A stretch of 49,622 bases of DNA from SAR202 cluster bacterium Casp-Chloro-G2 (GCA_002816575.1 MUCI01000058.1:1-49622); one strand, 5' to 3'; shown: positions 7,595 through 17,280, counted from the stretch's first letter. Numbers and translations are program-made. The notes: generated by a model from the letters alone, not told the origin.

Positions 7595-8644
7595 TTAACG
7601 CCAGAGGGCGAATCCCCAACCGCCGCCGGTGCCGGCAGGAGAGCGGTAGACGGGAACGTAGTCCACAACGTCCATGTCCAGGTGCTCGCAGGCTCCGGCC
7701 GCGGTGATCCAGTTCAGTATCTCCGAGCTGCCCGAGTTCAGCCGGTAGCGGGGCAGAGCGGCCAGGGCGTCGGCGTCTTTTTCCTTCATGCCTTTGATGG
7801 CCATTCGGTCGATCTCTTCGTCAACCAAGAAATGGCTCAGACCGCCAGAGCCGACTATGGCAACCTTTTTATCGCTGTCCCAGTCCTTGACGACCTTGGC
7901 GATGGACCGGCCCAGGCTGTAGCAGCGCTTTGGCGTGGGCTGGTTGGGCGGATAGAAGGTGTTTTGGGTCACGGGCACGATGGGCCTGATCTTGTTGTTC
8001 ATGATCCGCTTCACCACGTAGGCGTAGGCATGGGGCATGGCCTGGGGGCGGCGCTTGGTCACGTTCTGCTTGGTCACGTAGCCGATGGGCCCAACAACGC
8101 CCCCGGCCTCCTCGTTCATGTAGCGGGCTTGGGCGATGTCGAAGTCGTCTTCTATCAAGCTCTGGATCAGGTGCAGACCCAATTCCGCGTCCACGGGCAC
8201 GTCCATCTCCACATCGCCGTAACCCCACATGGAAGCCTTGGTCGCCGGAGACGCATTCTCGCCCACAGGCCGGGGGGTGAGCAGCATGGTGTCGCCCCAG
8301 TAGATGGAAAACATGGGCCTGTTGTCATCGAAGAACAGCTCTTCCTGGTCGTCGCCCACGATGATTACCACGTCGGGGTCGGCGTCATTCATGGCGTCTT
8401 CCAGCGCCGAGATGGCTTTCTGGCAGGCCTCGTACTGGGCCTGGAAGACCTCGGTTGTCAACCGGGAAGCGATGGACGGATCGGCTGCGCTGAGCAGCTC
8501 TTCGTAGGTCTTGGTGGAGCCGTCCTCCAAAGACAGCAGCATGGGGTTGCCTTTGTCGCGGGCGGCGTACTCGCCCCACATGTCGCCGGGCAGGCTCAAC
8601 ATGGGACTGTGGGAAGTGCCAAGGCCCAACACAATCTCTGCCAT
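7595..8644 (-). CDS. LigB-type extradiol ring-cleavage dioxygenase
   Basis: A 349-residue member of the class III (LigB / protocatechuate 4,5-dioxygenase) superfamily. It opens MAEIVLGLGTSHSPML, where the His of TSHSP is the expected Fe(II) ligand. It has VIIVGDDQEELF, matching the DDQ(Y/H)E..F block, and GSGGLSHFLVD near residue 260. The family opens catechol-like rings, or acts on related substrates, using Fe(II) and O2. The start at 8644 is fixed by AGGAGG 5-6 nt upstream; a longer in-frame extension to 9082 is not believed because it runs under the opposite-strand permease. It heads a minus-strand run with two alpha/beta hydrolases, consistent with aromatic-acid or lignin-derived carbon use. 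Confidence 0.85.
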   Translation of the reverse strand: MAEIVLGLGTSHSPMLSLPGDMWGEYAARDKGNPMLLSLEDGSTKTYEELLSAADPSIASRLTTEVFQAQYEACQKAISALEDAMNDADPDVVIIVGDDQEELFFDDNRPMFSIYWGDTMLLTPRPVGENASPATKASMWGYGDVEMDVPVDAELGLHLIQSLIEDDFDIAQARYMNEEAGGVVGPIGYVTKQNVTKRRPQAMPHAYAYVVKRIMNNKIRPIVPVTQNTFYPPNQPTPKRCYSLGRSIAKVVKDWDSDKKVAIVGSGGLSHFLVDEEIDRMAIKGMKEKDADALAALPRYRLNSGSSEILNWITAAGACEHLDMDVVDYVPVYRSPAGTGGGWGFALWR

Positions 8645-8878
8645 GTTTCCTCCTAAAGGGTCTTCCAGTATCTTCAGGGCCGGACTTGGTCTTGGTCTGG
8701 CGACCGGGAAAAATCGCTGGATACATAATCCGCTGTCACGCCATTTTTCGCAACCGCTCCTTGCCGGTAGGGAAAGCCCCATCAGACCAACGCTCTGATA
8801 TAGTGAAGCCGTTCCGACACACGTCGACGCGGACCGATCCAACCTGGAGAAACCCGTCCAGATGATCCGGACCTCCCA

Positions 8879-9835
8879 ATGACCCGATACGCCATCAAGA
8901 GGATCGGCCTGTTCCTCCCCACGGTGCTGTTGATGACCATATTGGTTTTCGTGGTGATGCGCGTGGTCCCCGGAGACCCGGCCATCGCCCTGCTGGAGGG
9001 GGACGGCGGCGGCTCCTACACCGAGCAGGACCTGATCAATCTGAGGCAGGAACTTGGCACCGACCGGAGCCTGGTTGTGCAATACGCCGACTGGATCGGC
9101 GGGATCCTGAAGGGCGATTTCGGCGACTCGCTGTGGTTCAAGGCCCCAGTGATGAACGAGTTGGGCAACCGGGTTCCCAGGACGTTGGAACTGGCGGTCC
9201 TGGCCATCGTCATGTCGGTGGCGCTCTCCGTGCCCCTGGGGATACTGTCCGCCATCAAGCCGAATAGCTGGTTGGACCTGGGCGCTCGCACCTTCACCAT
9301 CGTCGGCATCGCGATCCCCAACTTCCTGATGGCCATCCTGCTGATACTTTTCCTGTTGAATGTCTTCAACTGGCTGCCGCCGCTGGGCTACGCTGAGCTT
9401 TGGGACGACCCGCTACGCAACATGCAGCAGATGATCTTCCCCGCGCTGGCGTTGGCGATCTACGACATGGCCTTCATCGCCAGGGTAACCCGATCGGCCA
9501 TGATGGAGGTTCTGCGCGAGGATTACATGCGGACGGCCCGGGCCAAGGGACTTTCGGAGAGAGTGGTGTTGGTGCGCCACGGACTGAAGAACGCGTTCCT
9601 GCCCATCCTGACCATCTCCGGCTGGCAGTTCGCCCGTCTATTCGAGGGCGCGGTGATCATCGAGACAATCTTCCTGATTCCGGGCGTTGGCCGCATCCTT
9701 ATCGAGGCCATCTTCCACCGGGACTTCCCCATGATTCAGGCGGTGATCGTGGTCATCGGCACCGGGGTGCTGCTGATCAACCTGGTGGTGGACCTACTCT
9801 ACGGCTGGCTTGACCCACGGATCCGCTACAACTAG
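8879..9835 (+). CDS. ABC transporter permease, DppB/OppB type (orphan)
   Basis: A 318-residue membrane protein starting MTRYAIKRIGLFLPTVLLM with about six transmembrane helices. The N-terminal 'R..PGDPA' block is typical of dipeptide/oligopeptide/nickel permeases. The EAA-type cytoplasmic loop is EVLREDYMRTARAKGLSERVVLVRHGLKNAFLPI (about residues 210-243). It ends RIRYN, a normal length and ending for the family. No DppC, ATPase or binding-protein gene lies within the window, and it is closed off by a terminator. It must pair with components encoded elsewhere or be a leftover of a larger operon. Confidence 0.9.
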   Translation: MTRYAIKRIGLFLPTVLLMTILVFVVMRVVPGDPAIALLEGDGGGSYTEQDLINLRQELGTDRSLVVQYADWIGGILKGDFGDSLWFKAPVMNELGNRVPRTLELAVLAIVMSVALSVPLGILSAIKPNSWLDLGARTFTIVGIAIPNFLMAILLILFLLNVFNWLPPLGYAELWDDPLRNMQQMIFPALALAIYDMAFIARVTRSAMMEVLREDYMRTARAKGLSERVVLVRHGLKNAFLPILTISGWQFARLFEGAVIIETIFLIPGVGRILIEAIFHRDFPMIQAVIVVIGTGVLLINLVVDLLYGWLDPRIRYN

Positions 9836-9885
9836 ATCACGTAGCATAAAATCCGCGAAAAAACTCCGCGAAAACTCTCGGAACA

Positions 9886-9921
9886 AACAAAAAGGGCTGC
9901 CGATCGCGGCAGCCCTTTTTA
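9886..9921. terminator. Bidirectional Rho-independent terminator
   Basis: An 11-bp stem (9891-9901 with 9908-9918, 6-nt loop) has T runs on both strands. It lies between the convergent permease gene and the dienelactone hydrolase gene. Confidence 0.88.
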
Positions 9922-9947
9922 TTAGCCTATGATACCGGTGCGGACGT

Positions 9948-10691
9948 CTAGCTCAAGTGCTTGCCGAAGAAGCCGATTACCTTTTCCCAGCCGTCGGTGG
10001 CCGCTTCTTGGCGGTAGCTGGGCCGGTCGACCGCGAAGAACCCGTGGCCGGCGTTGGGGTACATGTGGAATTCGAAGTCCTTGCCCAAGCGCTTCAGTTC
10101 GGCCTCGGTCTCCGCCACGTCAGCGGGAGACGGCCTGGCGTCTTCCTCACCAAACAGTCCCAACATTGGGCAGCTAAGTCCGTCGGTGAACTCGATGGGC
10201 CAGCGGGGCTGGGCGGGGGTCAGCTCATCGTTGCCCTTGGTTACTCCGCCACCCCAGCAGTCGACCGCGGCGTTCACATTGTCCAGGGTGCAGGCGCCCA
10301 GGTAGGTCTGGCGTCCGCCGGAGCAGAAGCCGATGAGGCCAACCTTGCCGTTGAGATAAGGCAGGCTACGCAGGTAGGCCATCGCCGCCGCCACGTCGCC
10401 CATGGTGCGGTCGTCGGGCATGCCGCCGGCCTCGCGGATGCTGGTGCTGTTGTCGGTGGGGTTGCCCTTGCCCTCGCGGAAGTGGAGGTTGGGCGAGATG
10501 GTGGCAAAGCCGTTGTAGGCCAGCTTCCGGGCCATCTCTTTAGAAGCTGCGTCCCAGCCGGGCATATGGTGGATCAGGACCACGCCGCCGACGGGGCCAG
10601 CGCCCAGAGGACGGGCCAGGTAGGCGTCTATCTGGTCTCCGTTGTGTCCGTTGATAAGCACGGTTTCCGCTAGCATACCTTCGTAACTCAT
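9948..10691 (-). CDS. Dienelactone hydrolase family protein
   Basis: A 247-residue DLH-family hydrolase. The nucleophile elbow is GFCSGGR with Cys123 as nucleophile, as in true dienelactone hydrolases. The acid is in FGEEDARPS and the His in PNAGHGFF. HHMPGWD (residues 41-47) supplies the oxyanion region. DLH hydrolyses dienelactones in chlorocatechol and related ring-cleavage pathways, but many relatives have other ester substrates. The start at 10691 (MSYEGML) is chosen for AAGGAAGG about 8 nt upstream, rather than an extra 11 residues. It fits the aromatic-degradation theme of the neighbouring LigB enzyme but is transcribed separately. Confidence 0.85.
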   Translation of the reverse strand: MSYEGMLAETVLINGHNGDQIDAYLARPLGAGPVGGVVLIHHMPGWDAASKEMARKLAYNGFATISPNLHFREGKGNPTDNSTSIREAGGMPDDRTMGDVAAAMAYLRSLPYLNGKVGLIGFCSGGRQTYLGACTLDNVNAAVDCWGGGVTKGNDELTPAQPRWPIEFTDGLSCPMLGLFGEEDARPSPADVAETEAELKRLGKDFEFHMYPNAGHGFFAVDRPSYRQEAATDGWEKVIGFFGKHLS

Positions 10692-10874
10692 GAATAGACC
10701 TTCCTTTTCAAATATTGGGCTCAAGATCTTGAGTCCGTATGTGGGTCCAGGTGAAGAAACAGGAATCCGGCGCCCGCATAATGCCGGTGGGCACGCAGTA
10801 GACTACTACCGGCGGCGGGTGTCGTCAATCTACCCTGGGTTACCCATTGGGGTCTAAGGTCTGAGGTCAGCACA

Positions 10875-10904
10875 TTGGCACATGAAACAACAGAAAGCTA
10901 TAAT
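10875..10904 (+). promoter_or_regulatory. Sigma70-type promoter of the LLM gene
   Basis: TTGGCA at 10875-10880, an 18-bp spacer and a perfect TATAAT at 10899-10904. The expected start near 10911 gives a 5' leader of about 113 nt. The rest of the 332-bp divergent gap (10692-11023) shows nothing else I can assign. Confidence 0.6.
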
Positions 10905-11023
10905 GCGCCCCAATATCCACCGCCAGTAGTTATGTCGGCCTGTGTCCCCGGCATTTAGGTCCGGGCGACACATCACACGGCGGAGGAACCAGCGCTAGAC
11001 AACCGGTTAGGAGAATTGATCGC

Positions 11024-12190
11024 ATGGCTCTACCAGAGAGGCTGAAATTCGGAATATTCATGGGGCCTTTCCACCGCGTCGGTGAGAACCCCACCTTGGC
11101 CCTGGACCGCGACCTGGAGTTGGTCCAGTGGCTCGACTCACTGGGCTATGACGAAGCCTGGATCGGCGAGCACCACAGCGCCGGCTGGGAGACCATCTCA
11201 TCGCCCGAGTTGTTCATCGCCGTGGCCGCCGACCGCACCAAGCACATCAAGCTGGGCACCGGCGTGATCAGCCTGCCCTACCACCATCCCTTCATGGTGG
11301 CCAACCGCATGGTACAACTGGACCACATGACCCACGGCCGGGTGATGCTGGGCGTGGGACCGGGCGCGCTGCCCGGCGACGCCTACATGCTGGGCATCGA
11401 CCCCACCACCCAGCGCGCCAAGATGGACGAGGCGTTCGGCCTGGTGCTGCGGTTGATGACCGAGACCGAGCCCATAACCTACAAGAGCGACTGGTTCGAG
11501 CTGCGGGAAGCCATGCTGCAACTGCGGCCCTACACCAAGCCCCACATGCCCATCGCGGTGGCATCGGTGCAGTCGCCCGCCGGGGTTGCCCTGGCCGGCA
11601 AGTACGGTGCGTCGGTGCTGACCATCACACGGCCCCGTGACCCGTCGGCGGTGCAGTCTGATCTGGCCGGACTCTGGGCCATCGCCGAGGAATCGGCCGC
11701 CGAGCATGGTAAAACGGTCAACCGCGACGACTGGCGGTTGGTGATCCCGGTGCACGTGGCGGAGACCCGCAAGGAGGCCTTCGAGCAGGCACGTTTGGGC
11801 GCCGGCCGCTACCAGGGTGAGTATTTCGAGCACACCATGGGCCGCGACCCCGTCATCGACGGCCCCCAGGAAAAGATCATCGACGCCATGGTCGAAAACG
11901 GCACCTGGATCATCGGCGACCCCGACGATGTGACCGCCGGCATCCGCAAACTTGAAGAGCGCAGCGGCGGCTTTGGCGGGTTGATGGTCCAGACCGTTGA
12001 CTGGGCGCAGCGGGAACATGTCCTGCACAGCTTCGAGCTGCTGGCCCGTTACGTCATGCCCCGGTTCCAGGGCTCCACCCTCGGCCCCGCAGCCTCCAAC
12101 AAGTGGGCATACGAGCACCGGGAAACCCTGACGGCCGGGCGGACGCAGGCCATCGACCGGGCCAAGTCGGATTACGCCAGCCGGTCATAG
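11024..12190 (+). CDS. LLM-class flavin-dependent monooxygenase (bacterial luciferase-like)
   Basis: A 388-residue TIM-barrel luciferase-like oxidoreductase, starting with KFGIFMGPFH and containing WIGEHH (residues 44-50), LGTGVISLPYHHPFMVANRM, DHMTHGRVMLGVGPG and a C-terminal AGIRKLEE segment. It resembles the alkane/luciferase group that uses FMNH2 from a partner reductase to oxidise long-chain or cyclic substrates. The start is set by GGAG about 9 nt upstream. It lies 48 nt ahead of a quinone oxidoreductase, which may share its transcript. It is the first of five LLM paralogues in the window. Confidence 0.9.
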   Translation: MALPERLKFGIFMGPFHRVGENPTLALDRDLELVQWLDSLGYDEAWIGEHHSAGWETISSPELFIAVAADRTKHIKLGTGVISLPYHHPFMVANRMVQLDHMTHGRVMLGVGPGALPGDAYMLGIDPTTQRAKMDEAFGLVLRLMTETEPITYKSDWFELREAMLQLRPYTKPHMPIAVASVQSPAGVALAGKYGASVLTITRPRDPSAVQSDLAGLWAIAEESAAEHGKTVNRDDWRLVIPVHVAETRKEAFEQARLGAGRYQGEYFEHTMGRDPVIDGPQEKIIDAMVENGTWIIGDPDDVTAGIRKLEERSGGFGGLMVQTVDWAQREHVLHSFELLARYVMPRFQGSTLGPAASNKWAYEHRETLTAGRTQAIDRAKSDYASRS

Positions 12191-12238
12191 CCAGGATCCC
12201 CATATTCTACCTATATTCGTTAGGACCACGGCCAGGAT

Positions 12239-13213
12239 ATGAAAGCTGTCTGGTACGAGCAAAACGGCCCCGCGAACATCTTGGAATACGGCGACATGCC
12301 CGACCCCGAGCCAGGGCCGGGTGAAGTCAGGGTCCGGGTTGCCGCGTCCGGCGTGAACCCCTCCGACTGGAAGCGCCGCCAGGGCCTCACGGCCCGGATC
12401 GGCTTTCCCCGCGTCATCCCCAACCAGGACGGCGCCGGCGTGATCGACGCGGTGGGCGATGGCGTGGCCCAGTCACGAATCGGCGAGCGGGTCTGGCTGT
12501 TCGAGTCCCAGTTCGGGCGGCCATTCGGCACCGGCGCGGAATACACCGTTCAGCCCAGCGGTCACGCCGTGCGCCTGCCCGACAACACCGATTTCGGCAT
12601 GGGGGCCGGGCTGGGCGTGCCCGCCATGACGGCGCACCGCTGCGTCTTCTCCGATGGACCGGTCACCGGCAAGACCGTTCTGGTCACCGGCGGAGCGGGC
12701 GCCGTCGGCCATTACGCCATCCAACAGGCCAAGTTGGGCGGGGCGACGGTCATCAGCACGGTCAGCTCCGACGAGAAGGCCCAGATCGCCTTGGCGGCCG
12801 GGGCCGATCACACCGTCAACTACCGCGAGGGCGATACCGCCGCCAGGATATTCAAGTTGACCGGAGGTCAGGGCGTGGACCACGTGGTGGAAGTGGACCT
12901 GGCGGCCAACTTCCCGGTGAGCCGTGAGGTGATCCGGTCCTCGGGCGTGCTGGCGGTCTATTCCGCCGGCAGCAGCCAGGCTCCAGCGGTGCCACTTAAT
13001 TTCAGGTCGACCAATGTAACCGTCCGCTTGGTCTTGGTTTACGACATGGCCGAGTCGGCCAAAACCGCGGCTGTCTCCGATATCACGTCCTGGCTAGAGC
13101 AGGGCAAGTTGCAGGCTTTCCCAGGCGCACATTTCCCGCTGGAGCGACTGAAAGACGCCCACCTGGCCGTGGAGCACGGCGCGATCGGCAAAGTCGTGGT
13201 GGACGTCGGCTAG
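12239..13213 (+). CDS. NADPH:quinone oxidoreductase (zinc-independent MDR family)
   Basis: A 324-residue medium-chain dehydrogenase/reductase of the zeta-crystallin type. GVNPSDWKRRQG is at about residues 38-49, the nucleotide-binding motif VLVTGGAGAVGHYAIQQAK at about 146-164, and the C-terminal segment is HLAVEHGAIGKVVVDV. Zinc-binding cysteines are absent. It catalyses NADPH-dependent reduction of quinones or conjugated enones. It ends in TAGTG, where the start codon of the next gene overlaps the stop by one base, which indicates translational coupling. Confidence 0.9.
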   Translation: MKAVWYEQNGPANILEYGDMPDPEPGPGEVRVRVAASGVNPSDWKRRQGLTARIGFPRVIPNQDGAGVIDAVGDGVAQSRIGERVWLFESQFGRPFGTGAEYTVQPSGHAVRLPDNTDFGMGAGLGVPAMTAHRCVFSDGPVTGKTVLVTGGAGAVGHYAIQQAKLGGATVISTVSSDEKAQIALAAGADHTVNYREGDTAARIFKLTGGQGVDHVVEVDLAANFPVSREVIRSSGVLAVYSAGSSQAPAVPLNFRSTNVTVRLVLVYDMAESAKTAAVSDITSWLEQGKLQAFPGAHFPLERLKDAHLAVEHGAIGKVVVDVG

Positions 13214-14346
13214 TGGCCGTTCCCCAAAGCAACATCCAAAGCACGGTGGTGGTCGTGGGCGGCGGCGTGGTGGGTTGCTTCACGGCCTACCGGCTGGCGT
13301 CCATGGGTGCCGCCGTAACCCTGTTGGAGATGGGCGGCCCAGGCTCGGGAGCAACCGGCAATTCGGCGGGCAACGTCCAACCGGCTTCGGGGGACGACGA
13401 CGCCTACAGGATCGCCCTGGGGGCCGAGAGCCTTGCTCTCTGGCGCAAGCACCTGCCCCAGATCAAGGAATGGGGCGGCGTGGATTACCAGGAGCAGGAT
13501 GTCCGCTATCTGTACGCCGCAACCAACGACCCAGAAGAAATCGATGTCCGCCGTATCTTGGACGACCTGCGCTCTGCCGGCCTGAAAGCCGAATGGGTCG
13601 ACGGAGAAACGGCGCGCGAGATCGAGCCTCGCTTATCACCGTCGATCACCGGCGGGACGCTGCACCAAGACTGCATCCAGATGGAACCCAAGCTGTTCAT
13701 GACCGCACTGTCCAGGGCGGCCAGCGCGGCGGGAGCGAACGTGGTCGGCGGGACGCAGGTGGTGGGACTGGACATCGCCGCCGGCCAGGCCAAGGGCGTT
13801 ATCCTCCAGGACGGGACCACGTTGGAATGCTCGTCGGTTATCCTGGCAACCGGGGCCTGGACGTCCAAACTCATGTCCGATTGGCTGGGCTTGGAACTGC
13901 CGGTAGAACCGTACGGCCTGCAGAAGCTGCACCTCAACCTGGGAACCCCGCCGCCGCTGCATTGCGCCGTCCGCTGGGACGGCGTGAACATCGTCTCGCG
14001 AAAGGATGGACTGGTCCACGCCGGAAGCAGCTTCGACCCCGCCGGGTTCGACACCAAGCCGTCGCTCCAAGCGCAGGAATGGCTGCTGGAACGGGTGGCC
14101 GCCATCATGCCTGGCTTGGAGCCATCCGGGGTGGAAAACATAGCCGCGTTCGCTGCCTCAACCCCAGACCGCATTCCGCTGGTGGGCCCGGCGCCTGGGG
14201 TTGACGGGGTGTTCCTCAACGTGCCCAGCACGGACGGATTTCTGATGTCGGCGGCCCTGGCCGAGATGACCACGCAACTGCTGATGAACGGCGAAAGGCA
14301 TCCCTTGATGGACCGAAGCCCGCTGGCCCGGGTTGACGCCGGGTAA
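13213..14346 (+). CDS. FAD-dependent oxidoreductase (DadA / glycine oxidase family)
   Basis: A 377-residue DAO-family flavoprotein. The Rossmann motif VVVVGGGVVGCFTAYRLASMG is at about residues 12-32, followed by GATGNSAGNVQP, the substrate/FAD covering region. The C-terminal FAD segment is near TPDRIPLVGPAPG with VPSTDGFLMSAALAE. It probably oxidises an amino acid or a secondary or tertiary amine; the substrate is unknown. It starts with GTG overlapping the upstream stop codon. The three-gene run LLM - quinone oxidoreductase - DAO looks like one catabolic operon. Confidence 0.88.
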   Translation: MAVPQSNIQSTVVVVGGGVVGCFTAYRLASMGAAVTLLEMGGPGSGATGNSAGNVQPASGDDDAYRIALGAESLALWRKHLPQIKEWGGVDYQEQDVRYLYAATNDPEEIDVRRILDDLRSAGLKAEWVDGETAREIEPRLSPSITGGTLHQDCIQMEPKLFMTALSRAASAAGANVVGGTQVVGLDIAAGQAKGVILQDGTTLECSSVILATGAWTSKLMSDWLGLELPVEPYGLQKLHLNLGTPPPLHCAVRWDGVNIVSRKDGLVHAGSSFDPAGFDTKPSLQAQEWLLERVAAIMPGLEPSGVENIAAFAASTPDRIPLVGPAPGVDGVFLNVPSTDGFLMSAALAEMTTQLLMNGERHPLMDRSPLARVDAG

Positions 14347-14588
14347 GACCCTTTCACCGCCCTTTCTTGGCCCTGCCAGCCGGCGCCCTCTTTTCCTTGT
14401 AGCGTCCCATTGGACCCTCTGCGGGCCCCCTACCGGTTGGCCGTGTTCGTGTCTGCGCGGCGAAACGCACACCGTTCGCACACACAATTAACGACCCGGC
14501 TGAGCAAACTACTAACACAGGTAGGCGGACCAGACCGCCGAGAAACGGGTGGGAAATCGAACGCCGGAGCGGTGGTGATGGGTATGGG

Positions 14589-15272
14589 TCAGGGACGGAT
14601 GTAGCGGTATCCCACCCTGGGAAAAGTAACGATTATGTTGGGCTTCTTGGGATCGGTCTCAAGTTTGTCTCTCAAAGCGGAAACGTACCACTTTAGAGAA
14701 TCAAGCGAGCCTCCCTCATTGCCCCATACGTTATCCAGGAGTTCCTGATGACCCAATACCCGCTCGTGGTTGAGCGCCAGATAGGTGAGCAGCCGGTATT
14801 CCGTGGGACGCATGTGGACATCTTCACCCCGGCACGTAGCGCCGTGGGCCAGCAGGTCCAAAGTGATCACGGAGTCTTGGTATTCCACCGGAGCGTCGCC
14901 GGGAGATTTTGCCCGCCGCACGATGGAGCGCACCCTGGCCAAAAATTCCCGCCTGGCGATGGGCTTAACCAAGTAGTCGTCGGCGCCCAGATCAAGTCCG
15001 CGAACCGTATTCTCGGTATCGCCCATGGCGGTGAACGCCAGGATATGGGCGTCGGATATCTCCCGGATCCGGCTGATGAGTTGAAACCCATCCATGGCCG
15101 GCATCCGCACGTCGGTGATCGTCAGTTCAGGCCGGACTTCCGCGAACAACTGCAGGCCCTCCAAACCGTTGGCGGCGGTATGGACTTCGTAGCCGTCATC
15201 CTCCAGCCAGTTCTCGACGAGCGCCAGAAAATCAGGCTCATCATCGACGATCAACACCTTGGTATCGGCCAT
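14589..15272 (-). CDS. OmpR/PhoB-type DNA-binding response regulator
   Basis: A 227-residue protein with an N-terminal receiver (acidic pair Asp10/Asp11, phospho-acceptor Asp54 in ITDVRMPAMDG, conserved Lys in DDYLVKPI) and a C-terminal winged helix ending VGYRYIRP. It contains TEYRLLTYLALNHERVLGHQELLDNVWG. It is divergent from a signalling cluster that includes an Hpt protein and a histidine kinase, which are plausible phosphorelay partners. The shared 178-bp intergenic region holds a promoter for the opposite strand. Confidence 0.92.
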   Translation of the reverse strand: MADTKVLIVDDEPDFLALVENWLEDDGYEVHTAANGLEGLQLFAEVRPELTITDVRMPAMDGFQLISRIREISDAHILAFTAMGDTENTVRGLDLGADDYLVKPIARREFLARVRSIVRRAKSPGDAPVEYQDSVITLDLLAHGATCRGEDVHMRPTEYRLLTYLALNHERVLGHQELLDNVWGNEGGSLDSLKWYVSALRDKLETDPKKPNIIVTFPRVGYRYIRP

Positions 15273-15357
15273 CAGACCCCCGTGGACCGGCGAATGCCAC
15301 CGGTACGACCGGACGGATCACAAAACATGCATTTCGTGCCTACAATCCATTGCGGAT

Positions 15358-15386
15358 TTGCTATTAAGAGTAGAACAATCTATAGA
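15358..15386 (+). promoter_or_regulatory. Sigma70-type promoter of the signalling cluster
   Basis: TTGCTA at 15358-15363, a 17-bp spacer and TATAGA at 15381-15386. The predicted start is about 58 nt upstream of the Hpt gene start codon. Confidence 0.45.
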
Positions 15387-15450
15387 TTTTATGCAAGCCA
15401 AGAATTAAACCGGGTAGCGCGGGTTCCGCGCCGTGCCAAGGAGTCTGGTC

Positions 15451-15831
15451 ATGAGTAGCTTGGCGCGGCGGTCAAGAGCATCCCTAAATCCGACCTCGCA
15501 ATCGCCAAACCAAACGCCTCGCACTTCGTCCGGCGGAACGATCGTCGTCCAGGTAAACCCAAGGATAGGCGATATCGTGGACAGCTATCTTGAGCACCGG
15601 CGTCAGAGTGTGGGTTCGCTGCTGCGGGCCCTGGAGCAAGGCGAATTTGAGCACATCCAAAACGTAGCCCATGACCTGGTCGGCACCGGCGCGTCATTTG
15701 GGTTCGAAGACATGTCGCTGATCGGCCGCTCTCTGGAGAGCGCGGCCTTAGGTAAGCAGGTCCAAGAGATCAAGATACTGGTCAACGGGTTGGCGGAGTA
15801 TCTATCGCGTGTGGAGGTTGTGTACGAGTAG
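15451..15831 (+). CDS. Hpt-domain phosphotransfer protein
   Basis: A 126-residue protein: a 30-residue low-complexity N-terminus, then a helical Hpt domain. The phospho-acceptor His74 lies in VAHDLVGTGASFGF; the usual H-x-L-K-G has Val in place of Lys. Downstream helix L.GRSLESAALG matches the family. AAGGAG 7 nt upstream selects the ATG at 15451 over one at 15433. It is the first gene of a co-directional run with a histidine kinase and CheY-like and NarL-like regulators, suggesting a multistep phosphorelay. Its exact partners cannot be read from the sequence. Confidence 0.8.
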   Translation: MSSLARRSRASLNPTSQSPNQTPRTSSGGTIVVQVNPRIGDIVDSYLEHRRQSVGSLLRALEQGEFEHIQNVAHDLVGTGASFGFEDMSLIGRSLESAALGKQVQEIKILVNGLAEYLSRVEVVYE

Positions 15832-15976
15832 CCATGACGGTGGCCTAGCTGAAGCCGGTTATCCTTACACCCGCACATCTGCGCGGTACGTCCGGTTGGA
15901 ACATTCGGGTGGAACGTCCGGGTGGCAGCCAGACTTTGGCAGTCCGAATGATCTGGACTCAAGAGCATAACGATCG

Positions 15977-17194
15977 ATGAACATTCTAATCATAGACCGG
16001 TCCTTCAAGGACCGGGACCAGCTTAAAATTGAACTTGAGTCCGCGGGATACACCGGCGTGGTAGCGGCCGAGACCGTTAGGGGCGCTCCCGGCTACACCG
16101 GCTTCAATCATCTGGACCGATTATTTTCCCGATTCGACCTGGTCATAATCAATCTGGCCGAGGCTGAGACCGAGGGACCCGGTTTCCCTGGCGGACTGAA
16201 GAACGCTTTATCCGTCGGACGGACCGCCTTGTTGGGCCTGGTGGACAGGAACGACCCTGCCGGTGTCCAAAAAGCCGTGGACGCCGGCGTAACCGATGTG
16301 ATTTGCCGGCCAGTGCAGCCGCACGAACTGCTGCTGCGTGTCCGCTCATCCCTGGCGGCGCGGACCGGAATGGGGGTAGCAACCGGGTCCACCAAGGCCA
16401 AGCTGGAAGCCAAACTGGCGGAAAAGACCCGCGAACTGGACCAAGTTGTTTGGCGCACCACGGAGGTGTTGTCGCTCGCCAGCCATGAACTGAAGACTCC
16501 GTTAGCCAATCTTTCGGGCTTTGTTGACCTGATCCTGGTCGATTGGGAACGAAACGGCGCACCCAACGAGACACAGCTAAGGCAGTTGAGGGCCGTCCAA
16601 CGGAACGGCTACCGCATGGACGCACTGGTGGACGACATCATGGCCATGGCCAAGATCGATTCTGGCACCTTGGAGCTCAATGCCACCGACCTGTACCTGG
16701 CCAAAGAATTAGAAAATGTCGTGGGATACATCCAGAACCAACTGAACGAGAAGAGCATGACGCTGGAACTGGTCTCCCCCGACGCGGTTGCCCACGTCCG
16801 CGCCGATGAGCTGAGGCTTTCTCAGATCATGGTTAACCTGCTGGGCAACGCCTGTAAATACTCGCCGCCCGGGTCCGTTATCTCGGTGGTGGTCCACGAA
16901 GCTGGCAGATTCGCCCAGATCGACGTGGTGGACTCGGGGTTCGGCATCTCCCAAGAAGACCAGCGCAACCTGTTCTCCCAGTTCTACAGGGCCAGCAGCC
17001 CATCGGCACAGGCGGTGTCGGGGACTGGGTTGGGTCTGTACGTGACCAAGCAACTGGTGGAGGCCCATGGGGGTAAGATCTGGGTGGAGAGTGAAGAGGG
17101 CAAGGGAAGCACTTTCAGCCTAACGCTGCCCATCAGCGCCGAGTCCAGGCCCGCTGGGGAGAGCGCCGGCAACCGATTGGCCGCCGCAACCTAG
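15977..17194 (+). CDS. Histidine kinase with N-terminal degenerate receiver domain
   Basis: A 405-residue cytosolic kinase. Residues 1-130 form a receiver-like domain whose phospho-acceptor position is Asn59 (DLVIINLAE), so it is probably a pseudo-receiver. A short coiled coil (about 135-160) leads to HisKA with His170 in [11 protein letters not shown]. The ATPase domain has the N box [12 protein letters not shown]1 [10 protein letters not shown] and G2 [10 protein letters not shown]. There are no transmembrane segments, so the input must come from a partner or the pseudo-receiver. It lies between the Hpt and CheY-like genes and upstream of the archaellum cluster. Its fusion layout is unusual but not unique. 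Confidence 0.9.
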   Translation: MNILIIDRSFKDRDQLKIELESAGYTGVVAAETVRGAPGYTGFNHLDRLFSRFDLVIINLAEAETEGPGFPGGLKNALSVGRTALLGLVDRNDPAGVQKAVDAGVTDVICRPVQPHELLLRVRSSLAARTGMGVATGSTKAKLEAKLAEKTRELDQVVWRTTEVLSLASHELKTPLANLSGFVDLILVDWERNGAPNETQLRQLRAVQRNGYRMDALVDDIMAMAKIDSGTLELNATDLYLAKELENVVGYIQNQLNEKSMTLELVSPDAVAHVRADELRLSQIMVNLLGNACKYSPPGSVISVVVHEAGRFAQIDVVDSGFGISQEDQRNLFSQFYRASSPSAQAVSGTGLGLYVTKQLVEAHGGKIWVESEEGKGSTFSLTLPISAESRPAGESAGNRLAAAT

Positions 17195-17280
17195 CCACTG
17201 ACAAAAACCGTGATTGGATCCCGGACGGTTTTGCCCGCCGGGAGCGCGCATAGGCGCATAGATTGAGGAGGATGTGAGAA

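Noticed and set aside
8645-9082. N-terminal extension of the LigB-type dioxygenase to 9082
   Set aside because: The family start MAEIVLGLGTSHSP with AGGAGG is at 8644. The extra part overlaps the opposite-strand permease and has no family similarity.
14347-14410. A short basic minus-strand ORF (MGRYKEKRAPAGRARKGR)
   Set aside because: Only 18 codons, with no ribosome site or homologue I recognise; probably chance.
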